Positions 42,619-49,722 of a stretch of 64,000 nt of DNA are shown here, piece by piece. The position numbers and the translations under genes are program-made. Source of the DNA: Candidatus Leptofilum proximum (lineage in GTDB: Bacteria; Chloroflexota; Anaerolineae; Promineifilales; Promineifilaceae); the NCBI GenBank assembly GCA_016710325.1, contig JADJXK010000002.1, positions 5,394,001 through 5,458,000 of the forward strand, read 5' to 3'. Within the stretch, counting starts at the first letter, position 1; each line of letters opens with the position of its first letter. Below the pieces are notes generated by a model, which searched no databases, was not told the DNA's origin, and was given only the letters and a program-made list of their open reading frames with translations.

Positions 42619-43791
42619 ATGAATCAACCAAGTCTTAGCCTCTACCTCCACATCCCCTTCTGCCAGCATCGCTGCGCGTACTGCGATTTTAACACGTACA
42701 CCAGCCTGCTGGATTTGCGGGAAACGTATGCCGATGCCCTGGTGACGGAGATGGCCCAGGTGGCGGGCGATGTGCGGCGGCCGGTGCATACCGTCTTTTT
42801 TGGCGGCGGTACGCCGTCGCTGATGTCGCCCGCGGCTATGGGGCGCATTTTGGATGGGGTGCGGACGCACTTTCAGCTGGCCGCCGATGCGGAGATCACA
42901 ATGGAGGCAAATCCGGGCACGGTGGATCTGGATTATTTAACGGCCGTTCGCCACACCGGCATCAACCGCATCAGCTTCGGCGTGCAGAGCGTGATTCCTT
43001 CCGAACTGGCGCTGCTGGAGCGGACGCACGATTTTGCCACCGTGGTGGAAGCAGTAGCGATGGCGCGGCAAGTGGGGCTGGACAACTTCAACCTAGACCT
43101 GATCTACAGTGTGCCGGGGCAAACCCTGGCCAGCTGGGAACAAAGCGTGCGCACCGTGCTGGAACTGGACCCGGCGCACCTGAGCCTCTACTGTCTGACG
43201 ATTGAACCGGGCACACCGATGCAGCGCTGGCTGATAAACGGCCGTATCCAACCCCCAGACCCCGACCTCGCCGCCGACCAGTACGAACTGGCCTGCACCC
43301 TCCTGGCCGAACACGGCTATGACCACTACGAAATTTCCAACTGGGCCAAACCGGGCCAGGAATGCGAGCACAACCTGACGTACTGGCGCAACGGCGACTA
43401 TTTAGGGTTGGGCGCGGGGGCACACGGCCACGCCGCCGGGGTGCGTTACCAGGTGGTCAAGCAGCCGCGTGTTTACCTGCGCCGACTGCAAGAAGCGGCC
43501 GCGCCGGGCTATCCACTGTCAACGGCCGTGGCTGCCAGTCACCCCGTCAGCCGCGCCGAAGCCATCTCCGACACGATGATGACCCAGCTGCGCTTGCTCA
43601 ACGAAGGGCTGGACCTGGACGCCTTTGCCGCCCAATTCGGCCAGCCGCTTCGCGAAATTTATAACGGCACGCTGGAGCAGATGCTGGCGTGGGAGTTGGT
43701 TGGGGTGGAAAACGGCCGTCTCCGCCTGACGCCAAAAGGGTGGTTCCTGAGCAACCAGGTGTTTTACCGGTTCATGTTAGACGACGCGTGA
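42619..43791 (+). CDS. hemW: Radical SAM protein HemW (coproporphyrinogen oxidase-like)
   Basis: A 390-residue radical SAM enzyme. SLYLHIPFCQHRCAYCDFNT holds the CxxxCxxC cluster motif (residues about 17-24), and PVHTVFFGGGTPSLM, ITMEANPGTVD, GINRISFGVQS and NLDLIYSVPGQ are diagnostic. HemW is a heme-handling protein rather than a true HemN oxidase; it lacks the extra N-terminal region of HemN. The start MNQPSLSL is chosen over 42559 because the first 20 residues are phrase-repeat sequence. Confidence 0.94.
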   Translation: MNQPSLSLYLHIPFCQHRCAYCDFNTYTSLLDLRETYADALVTEMAQVAGDVRRPVHTVFFGGGTPSLMSPAAMGRILDGVRTHFQLAADAEITMEANPGTVDLDYLTAVRHTGINRISFGVQSVIPSELALLERTHDFATVVEAVAMARQVGLDNFNLDLIYSVPGQTLASWEQSVRTVLELDPAHLSLYCLTIEPGTPMQRWLINGRIQPPDPDLAADQYELACTLLAEHGYDHYEISNWAKPGQECEHNLTYWRNGDYLGLGAGAHGHAAGVRYQVVKQPRVYLRRLQEAAAPGYPLSTAVAASHPVSRAEAISDTMMTQLRLLNEGLDLDAFAAQFGQPLREIYNGTLEQMLAWELVGVENGRLRLTPKGWFLSNQVFYRFMLDDA

Positions 43792-43831
43792 CGGTGATCG
43801 GTGGTCGGTAATCGGTAATCGGTGATCCGTA
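43790..43831. repeat. CGGTGATCGGTGGTCGGTAATCGG phrase repeat
   Basis: Several tandem CGGTAATCGGT phrases at the hemW 3' end. Confidence 0.7.
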
Positions 43832-43832
43832 G

Positions 43833-43894
43833 GGGCGAGGCAGGTGGTAAACACCCATGCCAAACAAAACACCTTTGCCCCACCTGCCTCGCCC
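43833..43894. repeat. Inverted repeat before mobA
   Basis: GGGCGAGGCAGGTGG (43833-43847) and its perfect complement CCACCTGCCTCGCCC (43880-43894), 15 bp with a 32-base loop. Confidence 0.8.
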
Positions 43895-43911
43895 AAAAGA
43901 GAAGTGAAAAA

Positions 43912-44496
43912 ATGAAAAGTAGATTAACCGTGGCAATTATGGCCGGAGGCAAAAGCAGCCGCATGGGCACAGACAAATCGTTTGTGCTGTTTGAGGGGCG
44001 GCCCATGATCGAAGTTGTGCGCGACACAGTGGCGGGTCTGGGCGACGAGACGCTGCTGATCACCAACAAGCCAGCCGAGTACGAACAGCTCCATTTGCCG
44101 ATGGTGGGCGATATGTACCCGGATCACGGGCCGCTGGGCGGGATTTTTACGGCCGTTCACGCCGCCACCCACCCCCACACCCTCGTCGTGGCCTGCGACA
44201 TGCCCTGGCTTAACCGCCCGTTGCTGGAATACATGATTGGCCTGCGCCAAACGGCCGATATCATCGTGCCGCGCTGGGAGAAGTTCCCCGAACCGCTGCA
44301 CGCCATCTACAGCAAAACGTGCCTGGACCCCATCGAGGCCAAACTTAAGGCACAGCAGCTAAAAATCACCGGGTTTTTTGGTCAGGTGGACGTGCGTTTT
44401 GTGGAGCGGGACGAGATTGAGCGGTTTGATGTGGACGGCCGTTCCTTCGCCAACATTAACTCCCCAGAGGACCTGGAAGAGGCCGGTGGTCGGTGA
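43912..44496 (+). CDS. mobA: Molybdenum cofactor guanylyltransferase
   Basis: A 194-residue nucleotidyltransferase that attaches GMP to molybdopterin. The GTP-binding signature LTVAIMAGGKSSRMGTDKSF is at residues 5-24, followed by MYPDHGPLGGIFTAVHAA and LVVACDMPWLNRPLL with the metal-binding Asp. The length fits the family. I chose ATG 43912 since the longer frame starts inside the phrase repeat. Confidence 0.93.
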   Translation: MKSRLTVAIMAGGKSSRMGTDKSFVLFEGRPMIEVVRDTVAGLGDETLLITNKPAEYEQLHLPMVGDMYPDHGPLGGIFTAVHAATHPHTLVVACDMPWLNRPLLEYMIGLRQTADIIVPRWEKFPEPLHAIYSKTCLDPIEAKLKAQQLKITGFFGQVDVRFVERDEIERFDVDGRSFANINSPEDLEEAGGR

Positions 44497-44597
44497 ACGG
44501 TGAACGGTGGTCAGTGAACGGTAATCGGTAAACGGTTTTGCACCGCTTACCGATTACCGCTTACCGCTTACCGATAACGGATTACCGACTACCGCTT
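44487..44597. repeat. CGGTGAACGGTGAACGG / CCGATTACCGCTTACCG phrase repeat
   Basis: Direct phrases (CGGTGAACGGTGGTCAGTG) turn into complementary ones (TTACCGATTACCGC). It bridges the convergent ends of mobA and folD and may work as a terminator for both; it reaches into both stop regions. Confidence 0.8.
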
Positions 44598-45473
44598 AGA
44601 AAGGGCAATTTCCGCGGCGCGCAGCGTGTTTTTCATCAGCATGGCGATGGTCATGGGGCCAACGCCGCCGGGCACGGGGGTGATGGCTCCAGCCACCTCG
44701 GCCGCGCTGTCGTATTCCACGTCGCCCACCAGCTTGTAGCCGCGCTCGTTGCTGGCGTCATCCACGCGGTTGATGCCCACGTCAATCACGGCACAGCCCG
44801 GTTTCAGCATGTCGCCCTTGATCATCTCGGCCCAGCCAATGGCCGCCACGACGATGTCGGCACGCTTGAGGTGCTCGGTCAGGTCCTTGGTGCGGCTGTG
44901 GCAAATGGTGACGGTGGCGTCTGCCTTTTGCAGCAGCATGGCCATCGGCAGACCCACAATGTTGGAGCGCCCCACGATGACCGCCTCGGCGCCCTTGGTT
45001 TGCACGCCCGCGTCGGCCAGCAGCTCCATGCAGCCCGCCGGGGTACAGGGGATAAACAGCGGGTCGCGCCCCTTCATGGCCAGACGGCCGATATTCACCG
45101 GGTGGAAGCCATCTACGTCTTTTTCCAGGTCGATAGTGTTGAGCACCGCCTCTTCATTGATGTGTTTGGGCATGGGTAACTGCACCAAAATGCCGTTCAC
45201 ATCTGGGTCGGCGTTGAGTTTGGCGACCAGGGCAACCACCTCTTCTTGAGAGGCGTCGGCGGGCAGCTTATGCCCGATAGAGCGGATGCCCAGCCGTTCA
45301 CACATGCGCTGCTTGCTGCGCACGTAGGTGGCCGAGGCCGGGTCTTCACCCACCAGCACGGTGGCCAGTCCGGGCGTGTAATTATACTTCTCTTTCATTT
45401 CGGCAACGGCCGCTGCGATTTCATCTCTGACGCGGGCCGCTACTTTTGTTCCGTCGATGACTTTTGCTGACAT
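44589..45473 (-). CDS. folD: Methylenetetrahydrofolate dehydrogenase/cyclohydrolase FolD
   Basis: A 294-residue bifunctional enzyme that interconverts methylene-, methenyl- and formyl-tetrahydrofolate with NADP. TYVRSKQRMCERLGI with the conserved Lys, NGILVQLPMPKHINEEAVLN, EKDVDGFHPVNIGRLAM, FIPCTPAGCMELL, VIVGRSNIVGLPMAMLLQ and PVPGGVGPMTIAMLMKNTL are all diagnostic. AGGATAGTTCA lies before the ATG. Convergent to mobA. Confidence 0.97.
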   Translation of the reverse strand: MSAKVIDGTKVAARVRDEIAAAVAEMKEKYNYTPGLATVLVGEDPASATYVRSKQRMCERLGIRSIGHKLPADASQEEVVALVAKLNADPDVNGILVQLPMPKHINEEAVLNTIDLEKDVDGFHPVNIGRLAMKGRDPLFIPCTPAGCMELLADAGVQTKGAEAVIVGRSNIVGLPMAMLLQKADATVTICHSRTKDLTEHLKRADIVVAAIGWAEMIKGDMLKPGCAVIDVGINRVDDASNERGYKLVGDVEYDSAAEVAGAITPVPGGVGPMTIAMLMKNTLRAAEIALSKR

Positions 45474-45497
45474 TGAACTATCCTTTTAATACGGTGG

Positions 45498-45535
45498 GTA
45501 AACGGCCGTGTCCTGGATGGGCAACGGCCGTTTAC
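45498..45535. repeat. Hairpin made of two ACGGCCGT copies
   Basis: GTAAACGGCCGT (45498-45509) and ACGGCCGTTTAC (45524-45535) form a 12-bp stem upstream of folD, built from two copies of the genome-wide palindrome. Confidence 0.7.
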
Positions 45536-45546
45536 GAAATAGTGTG

Positions 45547-45581
45547 CAAAAACAAAAAGGTCTCCGGGGTGGGGAGACCTT
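45547..45581 (-). terminator. Terminator after the small membrane protein
   Basis: On the minus strand AAGGTCTCC (45581-45573) pairs with GGAGACCTT (45565-45557) and TTTGTTTTT follows. It lies about 50 bases past the small gene. Confidence 0.85.
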
Positions 45582-45629
45582 GTAAATCATCAAAATAGTC
45601 CTGCACTGCGGCTTAACCGACACTGGCCA

Positions 45630-45827
45630 CTACTTGGGCAGCATTTCAGTGCCAGCAAACTTGTCCAGCCAGATGGCTACGGCACAACCAATCGACAACG
45701 ATGTAAAAAACGTGTAAATGGGTCCGTACTCTTCCAAAGTTGTTCCAATCAAAAAGGTGATGAGAATGGTCAGGCCAAAGCCAATCAATAACGAAACAAC
45801 TGCCACACCTAATCGCTTAACCAGCAT
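45630..45827 (-). CDS. Small two-span membrane protein
   Basis: A 65-residue protein with two hydrophobic helices (VAVVSLLIGFGLTILITFLI and YTFFTSLSIGCAVAIWLDKF) and short polar ends. I do not recognise the family. GGAGGC lies nine bases before the ATG and a strong terminator follows, so it is very likely expressed. It is transcribed alone, between folD and the FHA gene. Confidence 0.75.
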   Translation of the reverse strand: MLVKRLGVAVVSLLIGFGLTILITFLIGTTLEEYGPIYTFFTSLSIGCAVAIWLDKFAGTEMLPK

Positions 45828-45925
45828 AATGTTTTGCCTCCAATGATTTCTGGCAGCACCCTGAAAAGGGGCCGCTTTTTGTGTTTTTTATCACAAACAG
45901 CCTGAATCGGCAATGAATAATTTGC

Positions 45926-46570
45926 TTAGTGCGGTTCGTTGTCGATGCGGAAACCGTGACCGCGAACCGTCACAATGTAGTTGTAATCATCCAGCTCGGC
46001 CAGGCGGTCGCGCAGGCGGCGCACCAGGGCGTCGATGGCTTGTTCAGAGACGCCCAGGCCATCAGTGCCGGGCCAGACCACTTCCACGATGTCGTCGCGG
46101 CTGCACACGGCGCCTGCGCCATTGTACAACAGCTCCAGCAGGCGGAATTGAGCCAGCGACAGCGGTGGATCAAGCTCCTTGCCGTTGATGATGACGGCAC
46201 GTTGGGCTTCGTCAATTTGCATGTTGCCTTCGGCGGTGGGCGGCTCAAAGGTGAGCGGGATAGTGGCATCGGTACCCACAAAAACGAGCTTCACGGCCAG
46301 GGCGATGGAGATTTCGTCGCCGTCTTGCAGCGGAATTTGGCCTTCAAACACGGTGCCGTTAAGGTGTGTGCCGTTGCGGCTGCCCAGATCGTGCAGGATG
46401 TAACGGCCGTTTTCCTGGGTAATCTTCACGTGGTGGCGCGAAACCTGCCGCTCTGGTAAGACAATGTCGCAGTCAGAACCACGGCCAATCAAAAACTCTT
46501 CGCTGTCAATTGTCCAGCGCTGGCCAGCCAACTGTCCTTCACGGGCAACTAAAACTGGTTTTTCATTCAT
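45926..46570 (-). CDS. FHA domain-winged helix transcriptional regulator
   Basis: A 214-residue protein. Residues about 10-95 form an FHA domain (FLIGRGSDCDIVLPERQVSR, HHVKITQENG, DLGSRNGTHLNG), which binds phosphothreonine. Residues about 112-212 are an OmpR-type winged helix (LSLAQFRLLELLYNGAGAVC, then VRRLRDRLAELDDYNYIVTV, RGHGFRI). It is divergent from a Ser/Thr kinase whose start is 78 bases away, suggesting the kinase phosphorylates it or a partner. AGGGAC precedes the ATG. Confidence 0.92.
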   Translation of the reverse strand: MNEKPVLVAREGQLAGQRWTIDSEEFLIGRGSDCDIVLPERQVSRHHVKITQENGRYILHDLGSRNGTHLNGTVFEGQIPLQDGDEISIALAVKLVFVGTDATIPLTFEPPTAEGNMQIDEAQRAVIINGKELDPPLSLAQFRLLELLYNGAGAVCSRDDIVEVVWPGTDGLGVSEQAIDALVRRLRDRLAELDDYNYIVTVRGHGFRIDNEPH

Positions 46571-46612
46571 GATAAAAGTCCCTCACTGTGGCTTCTTCAA
46601 CACTTAGAATAG

Positions 46613-46642
46613 TTGTTCGACAGAACAGGTCCAGTATACAAT
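46613..46642 (+). promoter_or_regulatory. Promoter of the Ser/Thr kinase, leaderless
   Basis: TTGTTC (46613-46618), then TATACA (46635-46640, 16-base spacing) or TACAAT (46637-46642, 18-base spacing). The start codon follows six to eight bases later at 46649, so the mRNA probably has no leader. Confidence 0.55.
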
Positions 46643-46648
46643 AAACCT

Positions 46649-47623
46649 ATGGTTGTTACGCTCGAAAGTGGTGTTATTTTACGTGAACGTTACAAGCTGA
46701 CCAACATTGTGGGTCAGGGTGGCATGGGCAGTGTCTATCGAGCGGAAGATTTGCGCCTACCCGGTCGCCTGTGTGCCATCAAAGAAGTGCAGCCCGATCC
46801 CAACAGCAACGAGGCCTACCGGCAGCAGGCCCAGAGCCAGTTTTTACAGGAAGCCAGTATTTTAGCTCAGCTTGACCATCCCAGCCTGCCCAAAGTGTCT
46901 GATTTCTTTTCCGAAAACGGCCGTGACTACCTGGTGATGGATTTTGTGTCTGGCAAGGATTTACGCCAGCTGCTGCAAGAAAACAAAGGTCCGCTGGCTG
47001 AGGCGTCTATTCTAACCTGGGCCGAGCAAATTATAGATGCCCTGGCCTATTTGCACCGGCAGGCCCCGCCTGTTTTACATCGAGACATTAAACCGGCCAA
47101 CATTAAGCTGACGCTGGACAACCGCATCAAGCTGGTCGATTTTGGCCTGGTGAAGCTGATGGCTACCGACGATGAACGGACCATCACGGTGGTGCAAGGG
47201 CGGGGGACGGCGCTGTACACGCCGCTGGAGCAGTACGGCGGCGACGGCGGCCACACCGACGTGCGCTCAGACATTTATGCGTTGGGCGCCACTTTCTACC
47301 ATCTGCTGACCGACTTTCCACCGCCGGATGCCAAGGCGCGTTTTTTGAACCCCGCCTCGCTGCCGGTGCCGCGCCGCCTGAACCCTCACATCTCGCCGCA
47401 TGTCTCCGATGCCATCATGTGGGCCATGGAAATGCACCCGGATGAACGGCCGTCCAACGTTGAAACGTTCAGGCAGGTTTTTTTAGGTTTGCAGCCGCGG
47501 CCCGGCACCCGGCTGCGTGCGCCCAGTCCGCCAGGGTTAAGTGAGGCCATCCGCGCCAACTGGGTAGCCCTGCTGGCCCTCTTCTTGCTGTTTTTGGCAG
47601 CGGTCATTTTGACGGTTATTTAG
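46649..47623 (+). CDS. Membrane-anchored Ser/Thr protein kinase
   Basis: A 324-residue kinase of the Hanks type. IVGQGGMGSVYRAED is the Gly loop, CAIKEVQ holds the ATP-binding Lys, LHRDIKPANIKL is the catalytic loop and KLVDFGLVKL the Mg-binding loop; PLEQYG stands where APE is usual, as in many bacterial kinases. One helix near the end (ANWVALLALFLLFLAAVILT) anchors it with the kinase in the cytoplasm and nothing outside. I chose ATG 46649 from the promoter position and family N-terminus. No PASTA domain. Confidence 0.93.
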   Translation: MVVTLESGVILRERYKLTNIVGQGGMGSVYRAEDLRLPGRLCAIKEVQPDPNSNEAYRQQAQSQFLQEASILAQLDHPSLPKVSDFFSENGRDYLVMDFVSGKDLRQLLQENKGPLAEASILTWAEQIIDALAYLHRQAPPVLHRDIKPANIKLTLDNRIKLVDFGLVKLMATDDERTITVVQGRGTALYTPLEQYGGDGGHTDVRSDIYALGATFYHLLTDFPPPDAKARFLNPASLPVPRRLNPHISPHVSDAIMWAMEMHPDERPSNVETFRQVFLGLQPRPGTRLRAPSPPGLSEAIRANWVALLALFLLFLAAVILTVI

Positions 47624-47631
47624 GAGCTGCT

Positions 47632-47997
47632 GTGATCTGCCCCAGGTGCATGACCACAAAAAAACAGGTGAAAGACGGCTTTACCGCCGCTGGCAGCCAG
47701 CGCTATCGCTGCAAATTTTGTCGCTGCCGCTACACACCCAATCCCCAAGACCACGGCTACGACGAGGAGATTCGCCAACAGGCGCTGGTGCTGCACCTGG
47801 AAGGTTTAAGTTTGCGGCTGATCGGCCGTTTGTTGGGGGTGAACCATCAAACGGTGGCCAACTGGATCAACGGCTACGCCAACTACCTGCCGCCGGATTT
47901 ACCTCCCAGCATCCTGGAACTGCTGGCGCTGGACGGTGATCTGGAAGACGTGTTGGCCCTGGAGAAGGAGTACGACGAAGCAACACCACGCAATTAG
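47632..47997 (+). CDS. Zinc-ribbon HTH protein, IS1 InsA-like
   Basis: A 121-residue protein with a zinc ribbon (ICPRC and RCKFC, residues about 2-31) and a helix-turn-helix (RLIGRLLGVNHQTVANWING, about 62-81). Both are arranged as in the N-terminal half of IS1-type transposases, but no catalytic DDE domain follows and no inverted terminal repeats are seen. It starts with GTG eight bases after the kinase stop, with AGGAG in between, so it belongs to the kinase transcript. A domesticated DNA-binding protein is likelier than a transposon remnant. Confidence 0.8.
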   Translation: MICPRCMTTKKQVKDGFTAAGSQRYRCKFCRCRYTPNPQDHGYDEEIRQQALVLHLEGLSLRLIGRLLGVNHQTVANWINGYANYLPPDLPPSILELLALDGDLEDVLALEKEYDEATPRN

Positions 47998-48015
47998 ACA
48001 TTTGGGCGATTTTTT

Positions 48016-48044
48016 TTGACAGAGGGGGAAACGGCCGTTATAGT
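48016..48044 (+). promoter_or_regulatory. Sigma-70 type promoter of the ABC ATPase gene
   Basis: TTGACA, 17 bases, TATAGT: nearly consensus. One ACGGCCGT palindrome fills the right part of the spacer. Confidence 0.85.
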
Positions 48045-48079
48045 CCCCTTACCTCACTTCACTACATAAGGAGATACAA

Positions 48080-49180
48080 ATGGCAAGTGTAAGTTATCGG
48101 CATGTGTACAAGCGCTTTGGCGACGTCACCGTTGTGACCGATCTGAACCTGGAAATCGCAGACAAAGAGTTTGTGGTTTTTGTTGGCCCCTCCGGTTGTG
48201 GTAAATCCACGAACCTGCGTATGTTGGCTGGTCTTGAAGAGATTAGCGAAGGCGAAATTCTCATTGGCGACCGCGTGGTTAACGATGTGCCCCCCAAAGA
48301 TCGCGACATCGCCATGGTGTTCCAAAGTTATGCTTTGTACCCCCACATGTCCGTTTACGACAATATGGCCTTTGGCCTGAAGCTGCGCAAGACCCCCAAA
48401 GCGGAAATTGACCGGCGCGTCAAAGAAGCGGCCGACATTTTGGGCCTGGGTCAGCTGCTGGACCGCAAGCCCAAGGCACTCTCCGGTGGTCAGCGGCAGC
48501 GTGTGGCTGTGGGGCGCGCCATCGTGCGTGAACCAGCCGTGTTTCTCATGGACGAGCCACTCTCGAACCTGGATGCCAAGCTGCGCGTAACGGCTCGCGC
48601 CGAAATCAGCAAGCTGCACAAGCGTCTGGGCACCACCTTCATTTACGTGACCCATGACCAGGTGGAAGCCATGACGATGGGTGACCGCATTGCCGTGTTG
48701 AGCGATGGCAGACTGATGCAGATCGACTCGCCGCGCAACCTGTACAACACGCCGGCCAACGTCTTTGTGGCCGGGTTTATCGGCAGCCCCAGCATGAACT
48801 TCTTTAACAGCACGCTGGTGGGTGAGGAAGGCAACCTGTACATAGACACGGGCGACTTCCGCGTGCGTATTCCCGATGAGCGCAAAGCGGCATTCAATTC
48901 GTACGTGGGTAAAGAAGTCGTTTTTGGCGTTCGCCCCGAGCACGTGCACGCCCCAGAATTTGCCCCGCCGAACATCCAGGCAGCGCCAATGGAAGGCACG
49001 GTAGAAGTTGTTGAATTGTTGGGCCACGAGCAGCATCTGTTTGTGAATACGGGCCGGAACAGCCTGGTGGCTACGGTAGACACCCGCATGAGCGTCACTT
49101 TTGGCAACAAGATTGGCCTGGTGATGGACATGGGCAACATGCATCTGTTCGATAAGAACACGGAAGAGGCTATTCGTTAG
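48080..49180 (+). CDS. Sugar-type ABC transporter ATPase (UgpC/MsmX/MalK-like)
   Basis: A 366-residue ATPase. The Walker A is FVGPSGCGKST (near 36-46), the signature LSGGQRQRVAVGRAI near 135-150, Walker B VFLMDEPLSNLD, and the switch His is in YVTHDQVEAM. The C-terminal 130 residues form the regulatory OB/TOBE domain (FGVRPEHVHAPEF). Such shared ATPases energise several carbohydrate permeases encoded elsewhere. AAGGAGATACAA precedes the ATG; a strong promoter and terminator bracket it, so it is a single-gene unit. Confidence 0.96.
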   Translation: MASVSYRHVYKRFGDVTVVTDLNLEIADKEFVVFVGPSGCGKSTNLRMLAGLEEISEGEILIGDRVVNDVPPKDRDIAMVFQSYALYPHMSVYDNMAFGLKLRKTPKAEIDRRVKEAADILGLGQLLDRKPKALSGGQRQRVAVGRAIVREPAVFLMDEPLSNLDAKLRVTARAEISKLHKRLGTTFIYVTHDQVEAMTMGDRIAVLSDGRLMQIDSPRNLYNTPANVFVAGFIGSPSMNFFNSTLVGEEGNLYIDTGDFRVRIPDERKAAFNSYVGKEVVFGVRPEHVHAPEFAPPNIQAAPMEGTVEVVELLGHEQHLFVNTGRNSLVATVDTRMSVTFGNKIGLVMDMGNMHLFDKNTEEAIR

Positions 49181-49201
49181 CTGAATTTTTGAGTGGATAC
49201 G

Positions 49202-49235
49202 GCCGTCTCTCATACCCATGAGAGGCGGCTTTTTT
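49202..49235 (+). terminator. Terminator after the ABC ATPase gene
   Basis: GCCGTCTCTCAT (49202-49213) pairs with ATGAGAGGCGGC (49218-49229) with one mismatch, then TTTTTT. Confidence 0.85.
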
Positions 49236-49282
49236 ATTTGCAAGAATTTGCCCAGAGGAAAAGAAAGTTTCGAGACAGAGAT

Positions 49283-49651
49283 ATGCCTGAAGCAAAACGA
49301 ATGGTTGGGGAGTGGTTTCCGGTGCAGTTTGTGTGGAAGCTGCCCGATGGCGATTATGTTCGGGCCGTGTTCCGCGCCGAGATATTAGACCTGATTCCTG
49401 CGGCCGATAAATACCTGGTGCGGCTGGATGAGCTGTTGGCCGGACGGCAGGAAGACAAAGATGGCGTAATGCGCCCCAAGGAAGAGATGACGATTCCGTA
49501 TTGGGTGCTGGTGCGCCAGATCATTGGCAACCAGGTGACGCTGGCTTACGAAGTGGAAGACGGCCGTCCCCTCCACATGCGCCTTACCACCCTCATCGGT
49601 GAACACGACTTTTTTACCCGCTACAACCGGTACAAACTCCCCCGAGAATAA
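49283..49651 (+). CDS. Hypothetical protein
   Basis: A 122-residue soluble protein without a recognised domain. It has MPEAKRMVGEWFPVQFVWKL, a strand-rich middle (YVRAVFRAEILDLIPAADKY, YWVLVRQIIGNQVTLAYEVE) and a basic end FFTRYNRYKLPRE. The frame is open from 49193, but those codons lie in the terminator; ATG 49283 follows GAGACAGAGAT. A phrase repeat that can act as a terminator follows. Confidence 0.7.
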   Translation: MPEAKRMVGEWFPVQFVWKLPDGDYVRAVFRAEILDLIPAADKYLVRLDELLAGRQEDKDGVMRPKEEMTIPYWVLVRQIIGNQVTLAYEVEDGRPLHMRLTTLIGEHDFFTRYNRYKLPRE

Positions 49652-49658
49652 AAGCAAA

Positions 49659-49722
49659 AATGAAACGTGAAGTGTGAAACGTGAGCAAGAAGTCTCTCAC
49701 GTTTCACGTTTTTCGTTTCACT
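49659..49722. repeat. GTGAAACGTGAG phrase repeat / bidirectional terminator
   Basis: GTGAAACGTGAG (49674-49685) and its exact complement CTCACGTTTCAC (49696-49707), followed by GTTTTTCG. It separates convergent genes and belongs to the AACGTGAAACG family also at 54527-54577. Confidence 0.75.

Noticed and set aside
47632..47997. Active insertion sequence of IS1 type
   Set aside because: Only the zinc-ribbon/HTH half is present, with no DDE domain and no terminal inverted repeats.
48062..49243. Minus-strand 393-codon frame opposite the ABC ATPase
   Set aside because: Shadow of the ATPase; the plus strand has all ABC motifs, a promoter and a terminator.
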